This document shows positions 42,659 to 55,195 of a DNA stretch of 64,000 nt, piece by piece. The notes under the pieces are model-generated. The model was not told the origin of the DNA. It saw only the letters and a list, made by a program, of their open reading frames with translations, and did not search any database. Origin of the DNA: Manis javanica (taxonomy: Eukaryota; Chordata; Mammalia; Pholidota; Manidae); NCBI RefSeq assembly GCF_040802235.1, contig NC_133167.1, forward strand, positions 1,999,001 through 2,063,000. Reading direction: 5' to 3'. The first letter of the stretch is position 1, and every line of letters begins with the position of its first letter. A program made the translations under genes and the position numbers.

Positions 42659-44385
42659 AGCATGAACGGGGGCACTGTTAATAATTAGGGTCAGAGACCA
42701 GGAACCAATGGGATTGTCCTGGGCCCTGGGGCAGGGACGTCACCTTATGAGGGGCAGCCACCCACTGGCACTCGGTCCAAGAGGGCCTGATAATGGATGT
42801 CATCAGGAGATCACTGACCCCACACCTCTCCACCATGTGGGGCCAGCAGAGACAGGGCAGACCCCACGTGGGGGGCATAGGCTTGGCAGGGAGGGAGCTG
42901 GCAGGGAGCGTGTGCCCAGTGGACTGGACAGCACTGGACCCTCCTGCCTCCCAGGCCTGCTGGATTCCTCCTCTGCGTGAAGCGGGTGCTGCCCCGTGAC
43001 CCGCAGTCAGGATCCTTCACACTGTGGCCTCACTTTGCATCGCCTGGGTGTCCCAGCCCTTCTACACAATCATGCCCTCACTTGGCATGTCTGACAGACG
43101 AATCCTCATGATGCCACTAACATTAACATTTAATGTAACGGTAAGAAGACAAAGAGGCAGTCATCAGCTGTGAGGAGACGATGCACGAGGCTCCAGCTGG
43201 CTGCCCAGACCCCACCACGCTGGACCAATATCCTCCCCTCCCCACGCAACCTGCCCACATGGCCACAGGCAGCCACATGTTTAAGGCTAAAACCGTGCGT
43301 CTTGAGGAAATGCTTTCATTCTGCGTCATCTCCCGCGGGAACAGACTCCACATTAAATGGGGATGGCAATGTCACCTGGAAAACAGATCAAGCCGGCCCT
43401 CCACCTGCACTGTCAGCATCCGGGAGGCTGTCTCTGACAGCGGCCAGGCACTGGTTGCCCACCCAGACTTGAGCAGGGCTGTGATTTACCAGCTAGGCCT
43501 GCTGGGCCTGGGCAGGGAGCCACCCACTTTTTCATGATGCTCTAGACTTTATTGTCCTTGGTTGCCATTTAACCCTAGGTTAGAAAGTTGTGGGGAAAAG
43601 TGAAGCATCCCTGAAACTCTGAAAAGCCAGAGTGGGCTGTGCCCAGGTGTCCCAGATGACCGATGACAAGGGGGCTGGGCCAGGCTATGCGGCCCATGCC
43701 CTGCACCCCACTGACGGCAGAGAGATTTGGGCATTAACTGCTGCACTGCTGGCTCGTGAACAAGGGCGGGGTGCAGTCAGGCGGAGGACCCCCTGGAGAG
43801 CTGGGGGTGCAGGTAAGGTAGAGAACTCTGGCCTTCACAATCGCCACGGCTGTTCCTGTACAGACCCAGCAGACCTCAGCCTTCTGGAATTACGCTCATG
43901 GAAACTGTCCCGTATACCTGCCCTGAGTGTGACAGACAGCCGGGCTGTCCCTAAGCTGTCTGTGGTCCTATCTCATTCTGTTTGCTTCCAGTCCTCAACC
44001 TGCCCCCGCCCCATGCCGATCTCAATACAGGAGCCGTGAAATAGGGTATCTGGCAGTGCCAGGACTTTCTCTTCATTTATTGCTCTTCATCATACATTTT
44101 CAGATATGTTTGCCATCTTGGTCTTCCACGTGCACCTGGAAATAATTTTGTTGCATTAAAGATCATATTCAATACATTAATTAGGTTGGGAAATAAATGG
44201 CATGTTCACAATAATATGTATTTCCAAACAGCCTTATAGTAAGCAGAGTTTCTCATTCAAAAAAAATTGTTAGCAAAGCTGAGAGATTTGCCTCAAAAAA
44301 GTTCACCACCTTTCTCATCAAGTGTAGAGGAGGTATTGTATTTTTTGTTTTTCTGAACTGCATCTTTTTGTTTCATTATATGATC
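42659..44385. other. Unique sequence, no gene seen
   Basis: GC-rich to about 44030, AT-rich afterwards. No confident repeat in the GC-rich part. The 44060-44385 AT-rich part probably belongs to the old L1 that follows. Confidence 0.4.
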
Positions 44386-44389
44386 TGAT

Positions 44390-45160
44390 CAGTTATTGCT
44401 GACATGTATGAGTATGTTTTTAAAATTATCATCAATTAGTAACTGGCCTCCCCTCAAAATTGCTTTGAATGGTTTTGAATGGATTTCTGTTTTGGAGAAT
44501 GGGTGGGGGACAAGGTTCCTGGTAGACAATTGTATCATCCCCAAACAATATTTCGTATTGTTCTGCTTTCTAGTAGACCTACCTCTATTTCTTTTTGTTG
44601 TTTACAGAATCATTTTAAAAGTTCAAGGCAATGTAACAAAACAGTATATTTGTGAAAACTCTTGGCTTATATTTAGTGACCTCACTGTGACATCGCTTCT
44701 GAAATAGATGCTCTCTATGAAGGTGAGAAAGAATCTTTTTATTGTAGCTTATGGAGGTTTAAAATACCAAAAAGAGAGATTTTAATATCCAAAATACGTT
44801 AAATGTTCTCAACTACATTTTCAGCATTTACTGAGGCAATTATTTCCTCTTGGGACTGTGGATATGCTGAATTAAGGTGAAGACTGTGAACAGTTTTAAT
44901 GTCAGAATAAGTCAAAACCCTAGCAAAGGTACCAGAGCGCTAAATTACCCTTCCAGTCCATAAATAAATTATCCTAGTCACGTGCTTTATTCATTTGAAA
45001 CACTGCTAAATTTATTTTTCTAACACTTTACCTATAATTTGATCTCAATGCCTTATGATATGGGTCTAGTTGCTTTTTGTTGATTGTTTTTTATCTTGGA
45101 CAGGGTTTGGTATCATAGAATGGCAAATACTCTGAAAGGGGTTCTTTTTTTCTGAACTAG
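44390..45160 (-). mobile_element. Very old L1 LINE ORF2 relic (antisense)
   Basis: The order of degenerate landmarks follows antisense L1 ORF2. GTAGACAATTGTATCATCCC CAAACAATATTTC (about 44523-44553) corresponds to the FADD region. ATTTACTGAGGCAATTATTT and GGATATGCTGAATTAAGG (about 44826-44878) match the 'ctattgagatgatcat...gatatgctgtatt' block. GGTTTGGTATCATAGAATGG (about 45104) matches 'ggttttggtatcagggt..catagaatg'. It is heavily decayed, so the subfamily cannot be given. Confidence 0.55.
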
Positions 45161-48100
45161 TTTCTGGGTGTTGGGGACTAACCCCAAAGAGGGGCTTTGT
45201 CCCCAGAGGGAGATAAAGTCCTCAGTCCCCAGGGGGAGCTGGCACACAAGGTGCCTAATTTCTATCTGAACCGTCCTGGAAATAAGAAGAGAGTCATCCA
45301 GACAGAACACACTTTGAGCCTGACGTCTCTCTGCGAGACAGTTCATGAAATATTTTGCAGTTATTTTTTCTTATTCTTTGCTCTCAGTTTTGAAATTCTT
45401 AGGAGTAAAGGAAAAAGTCATGAGTCAGGGAGAGTCCCCTCACCTCGACTCCCCTCTGGTAGCCCTGGTCACCCTCGGACACCTCCCTGTGGGGTGAGAC
45501 GGAGCTCTGTCAGGCCCCCACCGCCACCCTGGCGTCCCCTCCAGCCCTGCAAGGTGGGGGGAGCTCCATGAGAAACCTGTTCCCTTGTCTTTTTTTACTT
45601 TTTTTCTATTGTATCAGAATCTTCTAAAGTAAAGTTTCCCATGGGACCGAGTTACTCCATTCCAGGGGTCTTTGCCAAGGATCTGTGAAGTAACCTGTCC
45701 ATCTCTTTATTTACTCTTTTGGTGCTTGGGGACAGGGGAGAGCTGCTCAAAGCCCCATGACCCCCAGAAAGTCATCTGATTGACTGACGCCACGGGAATC
45801 TGTCGGCCTGACTCACAGCACTCCTGCGGCCCTCGCCGGGGAGCTGAAGCCCACGGCATTTCCTTGGCTCCCATCTGTTCTGAAATGTCGAACTCCCTGG
45901 GAGCTGGTGCTTGTTCAAGGTGGTGTGCAACTCTGCGGCTTCCTAATGAAGCACACACCAGCTACAGGAAGAATAAGGCCACGGGGCAGAGCCTTCCTTA
46001 GGACATTTGACCAGTAGCACACAGACTTAATTTTCTCCTCTTTGATCTTTTGGCTAAATCTGTTTCCCCCTGGGGGAGGCTGGGGAGGGACATTAAGGGG
46101 TGTCTGAACTGGCCTTCTTGTCCTTGGCTGGGACCTGCGGCTGGACCTTCCCTCTCACCTGCCGTTAGGGTCCCTTGAAGGGCCTACTGTCCCAGCCCAG
46201 AGTGAAGAGGCTGAGCTGGGTCCCCTGGGGCCTGATGGTGACAACCTGCAGGAGTCACCGCACCTGCCAAGGTTTGCCCACATGGGTCAAACTTTTTAAG
46301 AGGAGGAAGGCCAATGAATGTACTTCACATTTTGTGCATTGTTCCTGAATCTTCCAGCAGTGAGAGAACGTCAGCCTGTGCAATTTGTGCGTGCTCTGCC
46401 ATCCTGCCAGCGTTCCCAACCGGTTTCATCCTCGACTGACCTCACTCATTACTGCTCCTTCACACATCCTACATGAAGCCATTGGCAGGGCCTAGATGAG
46501 GGCAGGTGGCTCCCTGAGGAGCAGGCCAGTGTGGCAGAAAGAGGCCAAAACCGACTCCACTCAAGCAGGCTACTTGCACCGGACGGCTCATGTGCCAAGG
46601 GATGCCCAGGGCAGGCACCTCTCCTGCCTGAATCACCTCTTTATCATCAGTCGGGGAGGCTCTGCAGATTCTACAGAAGAGTAATGGGCCAAGATTTATG
46701 TCTTTAGAAAAATACCAGCTGGCAGCTGGAAATGCACTTGGGTGGGGCTGGTGCAGACCGGCGTCCAGCAGGGACAGGTCAGCCGGCCGCTGTCCAACCA
46801 TGATACAAATCATCGTGAGACCTCGGCAGGCTGCTGCAGAGGCACAGGGGTACACTGCAACGTCTCATCTGCCTGCATCCTTACATTTTTCCCATTCTTT
46901 TGTAAAAGAAGAATATTAAGTAACTAAATAGGACATTTTAAGCCCAATAGCATGAGACTAAAGAGGAATACTGAATATGAAGTTCAGGGTTTTTTAGCAA
47001 ATTAGGTTTTCATTTTCCAGACTTAGTAATACACAGGATTTAAAGAAAGTGTCTCGGCAGCCATGTCCCCAGTTGTTGTGTCCCTTGAAATATGATGGTC
47101 ACAAACCCCTGGGGTTGCCAGCCTTGGTCCTAGATTCCCCGGGACCCCATAAGCTGGGGAAACAGTCCCTATGCATCGCCACACTGCCCTTGGTGTGCTG
47201 CCTGCCTGCCGTGGGCCCGGTGTCCTCCAGATGGGCTCCCAACCTCCCTGACACATGGACCACATCTCCGTGCCATGCAGAACTGCAGGCGAGTTAGGAT
47301 TCTTTTTCTTGAGGAAGTACGGACCCGCAACCGTACAGCGAGCTACCGGCAGGGCTGTGAGCCGGCGTACAGCAGCGTCCCCAGTCCCAGGCTGGGTTTG
47401 GAGACACAGACAGGAAACGAGGGGCAGGGAACAAGGCTTCCAGCTTCTCATTAACACGAACTGAGCCAGCACGTTCCATTACTGTGTTTCGGTGCTGAGA
47501 TGTTCCAGAACTTTCCTTACAGCCTCTCTTATCAAATCTCTCAAAGACGAATGCGACTCTTGGTCAGGTTCTGCTTCCATCCTCCCACGGCGGGTGGTTC
47601 AGCAGGACGCTGAGTCGTGCTCCAGAAGGCGCACAGGAGAGTGGCTACAGCTACCGGGCTCTGCGACCCCCTCCCTGCGGCATCCCTGGACCCCCTGGCC
47701 CCCGTGCACACCCCACACCCCAGGCACGCTCCTGTGCCCTCCACCTGGGCTCCGGCACAGACTGCTGGTCCTCGGTCTCAGTGGGACCCACTCCACTGAG
47801 TTCCCTGCTCGGAGCCCCTGCAGAGAAGACACAAAGTGGCTATTGGGACGCCAGCCTCCAGCCACTCTCGGTCACAGCGCCTGTGACGGCTGCCCAGGGA
47901 CCTGCTTTTTGTTGTGTTCCCTGCGTGCTGCCACTCCACACCAGGGCAAGCTCCGTGGGGGCAGGAACCACCTTCTGCTCGCCCGGCCCGCCGCCTCGCC
48001 AGGCCCTCTCCTCTGTTCCTCACCATCACCCAACACAAGCATGTGGTATTTAACTGGTTGCTTATGCATCTGTCTCCCTGCTGGACAGGATCCTCCGAAG

Positions 48101-49030
48101 GAGAGACCAAATCACCACCAGCTCCGCGTCCCAGTGCAAGCATAAGGGCTGCCGACGGCCGGTGCTAAGTGCGCACAGCGTGAAGGGCGGGTTCTGAGGG
48201 GATGACCCCTCACATAGTGCCAGCTATTCTGAACCACCCGCTTCTGGCCATATGTCTGTGACCTTCAGATATTCCCCCTGCAGGACAGGGGCTTCTGGCT
48301 GTCTGCTCACCAAGCTGCCCGGGGCGGCTCTGCCAACTGGGCACCTGCTGGGCCCAACGTGCCCGCCTCCTTGGCAGGCCATCTCTCCCGCGCTGCATGT
48401 GCTATTTCATAATTCACAATTCCAAGAATAGCTGAAGGTTTTTGTTTGAGTGTCCTTGAAGACACGTATCTGTATCAAACTGATAGACCTTTAATCCAGT
48501 TCTTAGAAAACAAAGAGCACCACCTTCCCTATTCAGAGTCGGTCTGAAGTTACTGAATCTAAATGCAGACAAACAGAAAGATGCGCAGGGGCGACAATTT
48601 CTGTAAAGGTCTGACTCAACCTTCTCTCTGAAATCGGTGAGCGGCACTTCCTGGAGGAAGGTGCCGGGGGCCCTGCCTCCCCAGGCCGTGCACCTGGAGC
48701 TCCCCTCTGACCCATCAAGCCCCCAGGCTGGCCTGGCCGGAGTCCTGGCCCTCAAGCTCGGACTGCCGTCCCTCCTGTGTCTCACATGGCAGCCCAGAAC
48801 TCCCGCCCCTGGAAGTAAGAGGCAAATGAGCAAAAAACACAGCCTTGCCTGGGCCAACCACTCAGTGTGGGGGCCCAAAAGTTGGCCCTGAACAGTTAGG
48901 ACTGACCCAGACTCCCAGCTAGGGAACCTCAGCAGGGCAAGACCCCACCAGGGCCTGTGGTAGCGACTCAGCCCACAAGGGGCTCCTTTTTCAGTTAATA
49001 TGGCAGGATCCCTCCTGAAGGCTTTTAAAG
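45161..49030. other. Unique sequence, no gene seen
   Basis: Alternating GC-rich and AT-richer stretches. I recognise no repeat, exon or RNA gene. An AT-rich, non-repetitive part around 46900-47050 follows a GC-rich part. A plus frame of 217 codons (47492-48145) and minus frames across it are compositional. Confidence 0.4.
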
Positions 49031-49034
49031 TTGT

Positions 49035-49600
49035 AATTTAAAAAATATATGCAGCATTATGTGCATGGAAACAACGTAAGTGTCCATCAGTGGATTAATG
49101 GATGAAGAATAGTGGTACATATACACAGTGGAATATTATTCAGCTGTAAAAAAGAAGGTACTTTTGCTGTTTGCCACAACAAGGATGGACCCTGAGAGCA
49201 TTATACCAAGTGACATAAGTCAGAAAGAGGAAGACGACAAATTATCAGTAGCCAGAGGTGGAGGGTGAGGGGCAAGCAAACTGGGTGAATGGGATCAAAA
49301 GGTACAAATTTTGTTATAAATACTCAATTTTAAGTCCTGAGGACGTAAGGTACAGCACAGTGACTGTGGTTATGAATGCTGGATTGTGTATTTGACAGTT
49401 GCTAAGAGAAAATCTTAAATGTTCACATCCACAAGGAAAAGAAATTCTGTGCCTATGTATGATGACATAACTAACCCTACTGTGGTGACTGGTTCACAGT
49501 ATATGCAAATATTAAATCATTATGTTGCCTATCTGAAATATAGTGTTATATGTCAATTATATCTCAATAAAAAAAGACCCATCTCTTTAGTTTGTAAAAG
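49035..49600 (+). mobile_element. L1M LINE 3' end (sense)
   Basis: Sense copy of the ORF2 end and 3' UTR. Landmarks: GTGTCCATCAGTGGATTAATGGATGAA (about 49080), ATACACAGTGGAATATTATT CAGC (about 49123), ACAACAAGGATGGACCCTGA (about 49178), TACCAAGTGACATAAGTCAG A (about 49204), GGTACAGCACAGTGACTGTGG (3' UTR, about 49349) and TGTCAATTATATCTCAATAA A (about 49552) with its poly(A) signal. It is frameshifted and inactive. Confidence 0.93.
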
Positions 49601-49649
49601 TCAAATGAGATAATGTATTTAACATACCTGGACTAAAAAAAAAAGTTTA

Positions 49650-50615
49650 TTCACACCTCAGAATAACCCTCCGTAGCATAAAATTTACCATCTTTACCAT
49701 TCGAAGTGCACAGTTCAATTATATTTAGAATATCCACATTGTGCAACCAATTTCCAGAACTTTTCATCTTGCCGAAACAATCCCCTATTTCTCCCTCCCT
49801 CAGTCTCTGCCTCTACGAACCTGACTGCTCTAGGGACCTCCTGCAAGTGGAATCGTACCGTCGTTGTCTTTTTGTGCCTGCTTATTTCCCTGAGCGTAAT
49901 GTCCGGAAGCTTCATCTGTGGCATAGCCAGTGTCAGAATCTCCTTGCTTTTTAAGGCTGAATAATACTCCCTTGTGTGGGCAAACCACACTTTATCCATC
50001 AGTCCTGGGTGAGCACTTAGGATGCCTCCGCCTTCTGGCTGTTAGGAGTGATGCCGCTCTGAGCGTGGGTGGACAGCCATCTCTCGGAAGACCCTGCTTC
50101 CGGCTCTCTGGGCCTACGCCCAGGAGCAGGACCGCTGCACCATGCGGAAGCCCCACCTGCACGTCTTTAAGGAACCAGCACAGTCTTCTGTTTCCACGAG
50201 CAGTGCGTAGGGGTTCCAATGACTCCACGTCCCCACTAGCACTTCTTCTCTGCTTTGCGGTGGCACAAACAGGACAAAACAGAACGGGCGTGAGGGGGTG
50301 CATCGGTGTGGTTTTATCTGCATTTCTCCTGTGATCAGTGATGCCGAGCGTCTGTTCATGTACTTGCTTGAATATCATCTTTGGAGAATGCCTATTCCAG
50401 TCTTTTGTCATTTTTAAATCAAACATTTGGGGTTCTTCTGTGGTTAATTGTAGAAGTTCTTCATATGCTCTGGCTATGAATCTGCAAGCAGCTCCCCCCA
50501 TTCTGTGGGCCACCTTGCTCACTGTGGTAACTGCATCTGTGGATGCACACAAGCCTTTGGGTTTGATATAGTCCCATTTGTCTATTTTTGTTTCTGTTGC
50601 CAGTCTCCTGAAGGT
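49650..50615 (-). mobile_element. L1M LINE 3' end (antisense), tail-to-tail with the preceding L1
   Basis: From about 49646 the plus strand reads the reverse of an L1M 3' UTR: GCACAGTTCAATTATATTTA GAATATCCACATTGTGCAAC CAATTTCCAGAACTTTTCATC. It then passes into ORF2 with AAGGCTGAATAATACTCCCT, ACTTTATCCATCAGTCCTGG, GTTTTATCTGCATTTCTCCTG and GTCCCATTTGTCTATTTTTG TTTCTGTTGCC near the end. An A10 run at 49636-49645 separates it from the sense L1. Confidence 0.92.
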
Positions 50616-52840
50616 TTCATTGAGAGAACCCAGATTGTTCTTCCTGGAAATACAAAATCCCATCTCCAAGGTGGCAGATAAGCTGCAGCAGGGGCCCACG
50701 CCAGGCTTCCTGGGAAATCACTTCTCCGAGGGCTCCCTCCTCGCGGGGTCTCCCGCTCGGCGCACGCGAGCCTGCACTGCCCACTCTCTAAGTGGGCTTT
50801 GCACACGTGGATGTCTTCCTGCGGACTCACCCCTGGCCCTGTCCTTTGCAGGGTACAGCTGGTACTCTCGGGCATCTGCATCCCCCACACCTGCTCCACG
50901 CGACCTGAAAACACGGCCCATCACACCTTATCGGGGGGTACCCCTCGGTCCTCAGGGTCAGTCCCTGCAGCCACTGGCCCCACGGGCAGAGCCCCCAGGG
51001 CAGAGCATCCAGCTGCCCTGCGCAGACCTCGGGCACCCGGGAGCACAGGCCAAGCACTGGTCTCTCTTCATGACCACAGGACTCTGGAGACTGGGAAAAA
51101 GGTACCATCTCAGGGTCGGAAGGCATAGGTTCAACCCCAAACCAGCCACCTGTCAGCGCATGAACTGCCCTGAGCATCATGATCCCTCTGAGACCCACAG
51201 CTGCTTCTAGAAAATGCAATGAATGACCCCAGCCCTGTCGCTGGACTGCCCTGGGGATTTGAGGGACGCTTCAGTGCTGGGCTTGGCACACAGGACCCCA
51301 GTACTTGCCGAGCCAGCAGGATACATCCTGTCCATGCTGGGCCCAGCTGGGCCCAGCCAGCTGCACCTGCATGTGAGGGCAACAGATGGCTGGGGGCCCT
51401 GGTCCCAGAGACTCACCCAGTTCAGAACACAGCTTGTCCCACCAGAGCCGCTGGGCTGCCTGCCCTGGGAACAGCATCCTTTCTCTGGAGAAGGGCAGCT
51501 GGGCTCCTGTGGTCCAGTCAAGGGTAGCGTGTCAGAGTGACGCTGAGGTGGGAGAACCAGGGTCCGGGCTGGCAGTGCCGTAGTGCTGGGTGACTCGGAT
51601 GGCCTCCACGCTGCACCTCCGAGCAAAGCCCACAGCCAGGGTGTTCATTCATTCGTTTGTTGCTAAACCCCCGGAGCTGCAGAGCCACGGGAGGCACAGT
51701 GGGCATGGGAGATGAGCTCAGGCAGCAGCCTGCCCACCCTCTGGGAGCTGCGGCTGGTGCACCCAGGGGGCCCCGGCGGCTCAGGCTCCTGCAGAGGGAA
51801 CCAGGACGGCCAGCCACCCCCTGGGCTGGTCCTCCTGGGAACCCCCTGGACACTCCATCCCTGCCATTCTGGGCCTCGCCCTGCCCACCCTATGACGTAG
51901 GCTTCCCTCAACCCAGCCCCTCCTCCACCAGGTCTGCACACCTGCCAGCTGGTCCCCACCATGCTCCTTCCCACGGCCTTTAGGGATGCGCCCCCGGGTC
52001 CGAGGGCTGCTTCTCCGGCCTCCCCACCAGCCCACCAGCTTCCTTCTGATGAGGATGGCACTGCCCTTCAGCATTTGCTTTCCAGGCATTGGGGACACGA
52101 CACTCGGGGGTCCGCAGAGCCCACACCCGGTGCAGCCTGTGTGCAGCCTCCAGACACATGTTTGATGACGATGCCCCAGTGCCAGCCCCAGGCACCCAGC
52201 ACACAGCAGGCGGGTGGGCGCGTACAGCCCCAGGGAGACGCTCTTTTCCATCTCACTGAAGCTACCCAGCTGTGGCTGTCTCCCATCACAGCCCCCCAGG
52301 AGCCAGGCTGGGGGCTCTGCGTGTCATGCCCCAGCCTCAAAGCACTGCATATAGCCTGGTGGGAAGCGTGGATTTCACTGAAGTGTGTGTGTTGCGGGCG
52401 GGGGAGATGATGTCACACAGCTAGGGCGTTTCACTCCCCCAGGTGGTGATCTCCCCTCTGCGGTCCACACAGACCTCTTCCTGCTATGATCTCCCCTTGG
52501 GGGATGTGCTGAGTGTCCCTCCCCAACCCTGCTCCCTACCCCCTTCTACAGCCAGCAGTTTAGGGGATGTGGCCCCTACACCTGCACAGTCCCCTCCTGC
52601 AAACTGCCACTGGCTTCTAGAATGGAAAAAGCCCACAGAAGGCACCCAGTCCAAGATCACCAACCTGCCGGGTGCGTTCTGCTCAGAGGGCAGCCAGGGA
52701 ATCAGAAATCACACGTGCCTTTTCCTGTCCCAAGAAAGTATCTGTGCACCACAGACACAACATAAATTCTTTGTGTGCTTGGTAGGGAAATGGAGGATCT
52801 TCCCGTGATCCCCGTTTTGCATCCTTCAAACACCCTATAA
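50616..52840. other. GC-rich unique sequence
   Basis: No gene or confident repeat. A 210-codon plus frame (50578-51210) begins inside the L1 and is compositional. A TTCATTCATTCGTTTGTTG at about 51643 may be the edge of an L2 relic. Possible MIR traces at 51070-51160 are too degraded to call. Confidence 0.4.
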
Positions 52841-52841
52841 A

Positions 52842-53225
52842 CAATCCATGGGCCAGGCAGTGAGCTGGGCCAGGCAGGGGAGTACACAACCAAGATGTGG
52901 TCCTGAAGGTGCCCACAGGGTCACGGGCAGACAGACGCGCCTGGAGAGTCACAGCGACAGGGCCAGGCGAGCTGAGGGGCTCACAGCAGTGCCGCAGAAG
53001 GATGGCCTCAGGCCCCGAGGAAGGATGCTGGAGAGGACGTGGGGTGCAGGGGTGGCGGCGGGGGGCACACCAGCTGACGGAGAGCAGCACGGGGGCACAG
53101 AGCACGAGGTGGATGTTCTCGGGAGGCAGGCTCTTGGACTTGCTCATTTGCTCCACCATCCTCATGAGCACCTGCTCTGGGCCAGCCCCTGCTCCCGGCC
53201 CCATACAGCTCATCGTAGACGATGC
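52842..53225 (-). repeat. L2 LINE relics (antisense), two pieces
   Basis: CCATGGGCCAGGCAGTGAGC TGGGCCAGGCAGGGGAGTACAC with ACCAAGATGTGGTCC resembles the antisense L2 3' region. A second similar start, TCATTTGCTCCACCATCCTC ATGAGCACCTGCTCTGGGCC (about 53143), mirrors 'tcattcattcaacaaatatttattgagcacctactctgtgcc'. Two copies or one rearranged copy. Confidence 0.45.
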
Positions 53226-53384
53226 CAGGCATGGAGATGTGGCGCAGCAGGGACAGCAGGCAGGACCCGCAGCCGTGACGGGACCTGGGGCAGCACAGCA
53301 GGTTTGCGTATTGGAACCAACGTTGACAGGGCTGGGGGTGCCACACCGCCTGCGGGGCATGTCACACATTTCATTCCATCAGCT

Positions 53385-54290
53385 GTTTCAAAGCGTTACG
53401 TTGGCTGGGTGGCTTGGAAAGGTGCCCCTGGCAGACAGCAAGAAGAACGGCCTGCACAGTAACGAGATGCCACCTCACCTGTGAGAATGGCCGGAATCCA
53501 GAGCGCTGACAGCACCTGGGGCAGCGAGGATTCACAGCCGCAGGAGCGCTCATCGCTGCCGGTGGGAACGCAGAATGGAAGGCAGCCCAGCGCTTCCCGC
53601 AGAACCAAGCGCTCTCACCGGGACTCCAGCCATCCTGCTGCCTGGCATTTACCCAAGGGATCTGAGAACTTACGTCGGCACAGAAACCTGCACACAATGT
53701 TTATAGCAGCTTCACTCCAAATGCCCAACTTGGCAGCAACCGAGATGCCCTTCAGTAGGTGATGGATAAATAAACCGGTCCTCCAGACGGCAGGATACCA
53801 CTCAGCACTGAAAAGCAATGAGCTATCAAGCCGTGAAAAGACGTGAAGGAGCCGCCATGCGTATCACCAAGTGAATGAAGCCGATCGGAAAAGGCTGCAC
53901 ACTGTGCGATTCCAACCCCGTGACGTTCTGGAAAAGGCAAAGCTATGGAGACTGAAAAGGTCAGTGGTCGCCAGGCGCTGGGGGGCGGGGGGTGGTGGTG
54001 GCCAGGCAGAGCGCAGAGGGCGGTTAAAGCAGCGAGCTGCTCTGTGTGCCAGAGGTGCGGGCGTGTCACTGCGCATTTGTCCAAACCCACGAAACGTACA
54101 ACCCCAAGAGGGGCCCTAATGTAAACGGTGGATTCAGGCTGACGATGGGGGCGGCTGCACCTGGGGGCATGAGCGCGTCTCAGAATTCTCTGTACCTGCC
54201 GCTTAATTTTGCTGTGAACCTTAAACTAGTCTTAAAAAGTAGTTTTAATTTTTTTAAAGACTAAATTAATAAAAAAATTTCAAAGAATGA
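53385..54290 (+). mobile_element. L1M LINE 3' end (sense)
   Basis: ACGAGATGCCACCTCACCTG TGAGAATGGCCGGAATC (about 53461) starts the recognisable ORF2 end. It continues through TGCTGGTGGGAACGCAGAATG-type sequence, TTTATAGCAGCTTCACTCCA and CAACCGAGATGCCCTTCAGT, then the 3' UTR: TGGAAAAGGCAAAGCTATGG AGACTGAAAAGGTCAGTGGT, TTTGTCCAAACCCACGAAAC GTACAAC, AGGGGCCCTAATGTAAAC and TTAATTTTGCTGTGAACCTT AAACT. It has A-rich terminal sequence and is unusually CpG-rich for an L1, apparently through local GC conversion. Inactive. Confidence 0.92.
53980..54000 (+). other. G-quadruplex candidate in L1 3' UTR
   Basis: G6 C G6 TGG TGG TGG. L1 3' UTRs are known to carry a G-rich tract at this position, so this is a family feature accentuated here. 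Confidence 0.7.
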
Positions 54291-55034
54291 CCAGCAGAGA
54301 GGGGACCGCAGGTCCCGAAAGATGGGCCCAGGAAGATGGTCCGTCTGTCCCCTGCTGGTCTCTGGGTGGAAGGACAGGAATCCATTAGCGGGCATCCCAT
54401 TTGATCACTTATTGGCATGGTGGAGACGGTTCCTTACTGACTGAGAGCATTAAATCTTATTTATTTATACCACATATTTATAAAGGTCATAGGGTTCTCT
54501 GGGTAGGAAGGAATGTGTTTCTAATACCACGACAGGAAGACAAACTCCAAGCCAGCCAGCTCTACACACCACGTAACCCAGTCGTCCCCTGGGTCCTGCA
54601 AATTCAAAGGCTTAATCTGCAGACATGCAGGTGAACCGCCAGGGCCAAGAGATGCCCAGGGGGATAACTTGCGGGGTGTTGACCTGCCCACTTCTGCACA
54701 GGGGACTCCTGTGTCCAGGCTGAACCATGCCCGGCCTGCCCCACTGAGCCCTACAATGCTGAGAGGCACAGGTGCGTGGGGCAGCCCCAGAAGCAGTCCA
54801 CCTCCACCAGGCAGTGGACTGGCTGAGACACCCACGAGCAGCGGGCAGGGGCACAGGAGATGCCACAAGGGCCTGGCCAGGATGCAGCTCCAGCCCCTGC
54901 TCTCTCTGGGGATGTCCTCTGCATTTGGGGATCACTAACTCGCCTGAAGTGGAGATCTCCAGGGAACCAACATGTCCCAGGCACAGGAGCTGGGCCATAT
55001 CTGACTAGAGGGGAAACCTCACTGTTCAGACAGT
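54291..55034. other. GC-rich unique sequence
   Basis: No gene or repeat recognised. An AT-rich patch lies at 54400-54490. Confidence 0.4.
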
Positions 55035-55195
55035 CATCCGAAGGCACAGCTCCTGGCTCTGCCCACTACTAGCTGGGTGCCCTCAGCTGAGCCCCTAGGC
55101 CCCAAAGCTTCCCACCTGGGAAATGGGAGGAAGACCGTCAACCTCACTGGCCATTTTCAGGATTAAAATAACGATACTTGCCAGGCGCTGGGCTC
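55035..55195 (+). repeat. MIR SINE (well preserved)
   Basis: CAGCTCCTGGCTCTGCCCAC TACTAGCTGGGTGCCCTCAG is followed by CACCTGGGAAATGGGAGGAA and GATTAAAATAACGATACTTG CCAGGCGC, in the MIR sense order. It is one of the clearest MIRs in the window. Confidence 0.85.

Noticed and set aside
52683-53369. 228-codon minus-strand frame with a protein-like patch near 53080-53200
   Set aside because: The most protein-like part overlaps antisense L2 3'-end sequence ('tcattcattcaa...gagcacct' pattern at 53143) and switches between two frames. The repeat explains the sequence better than a gene.
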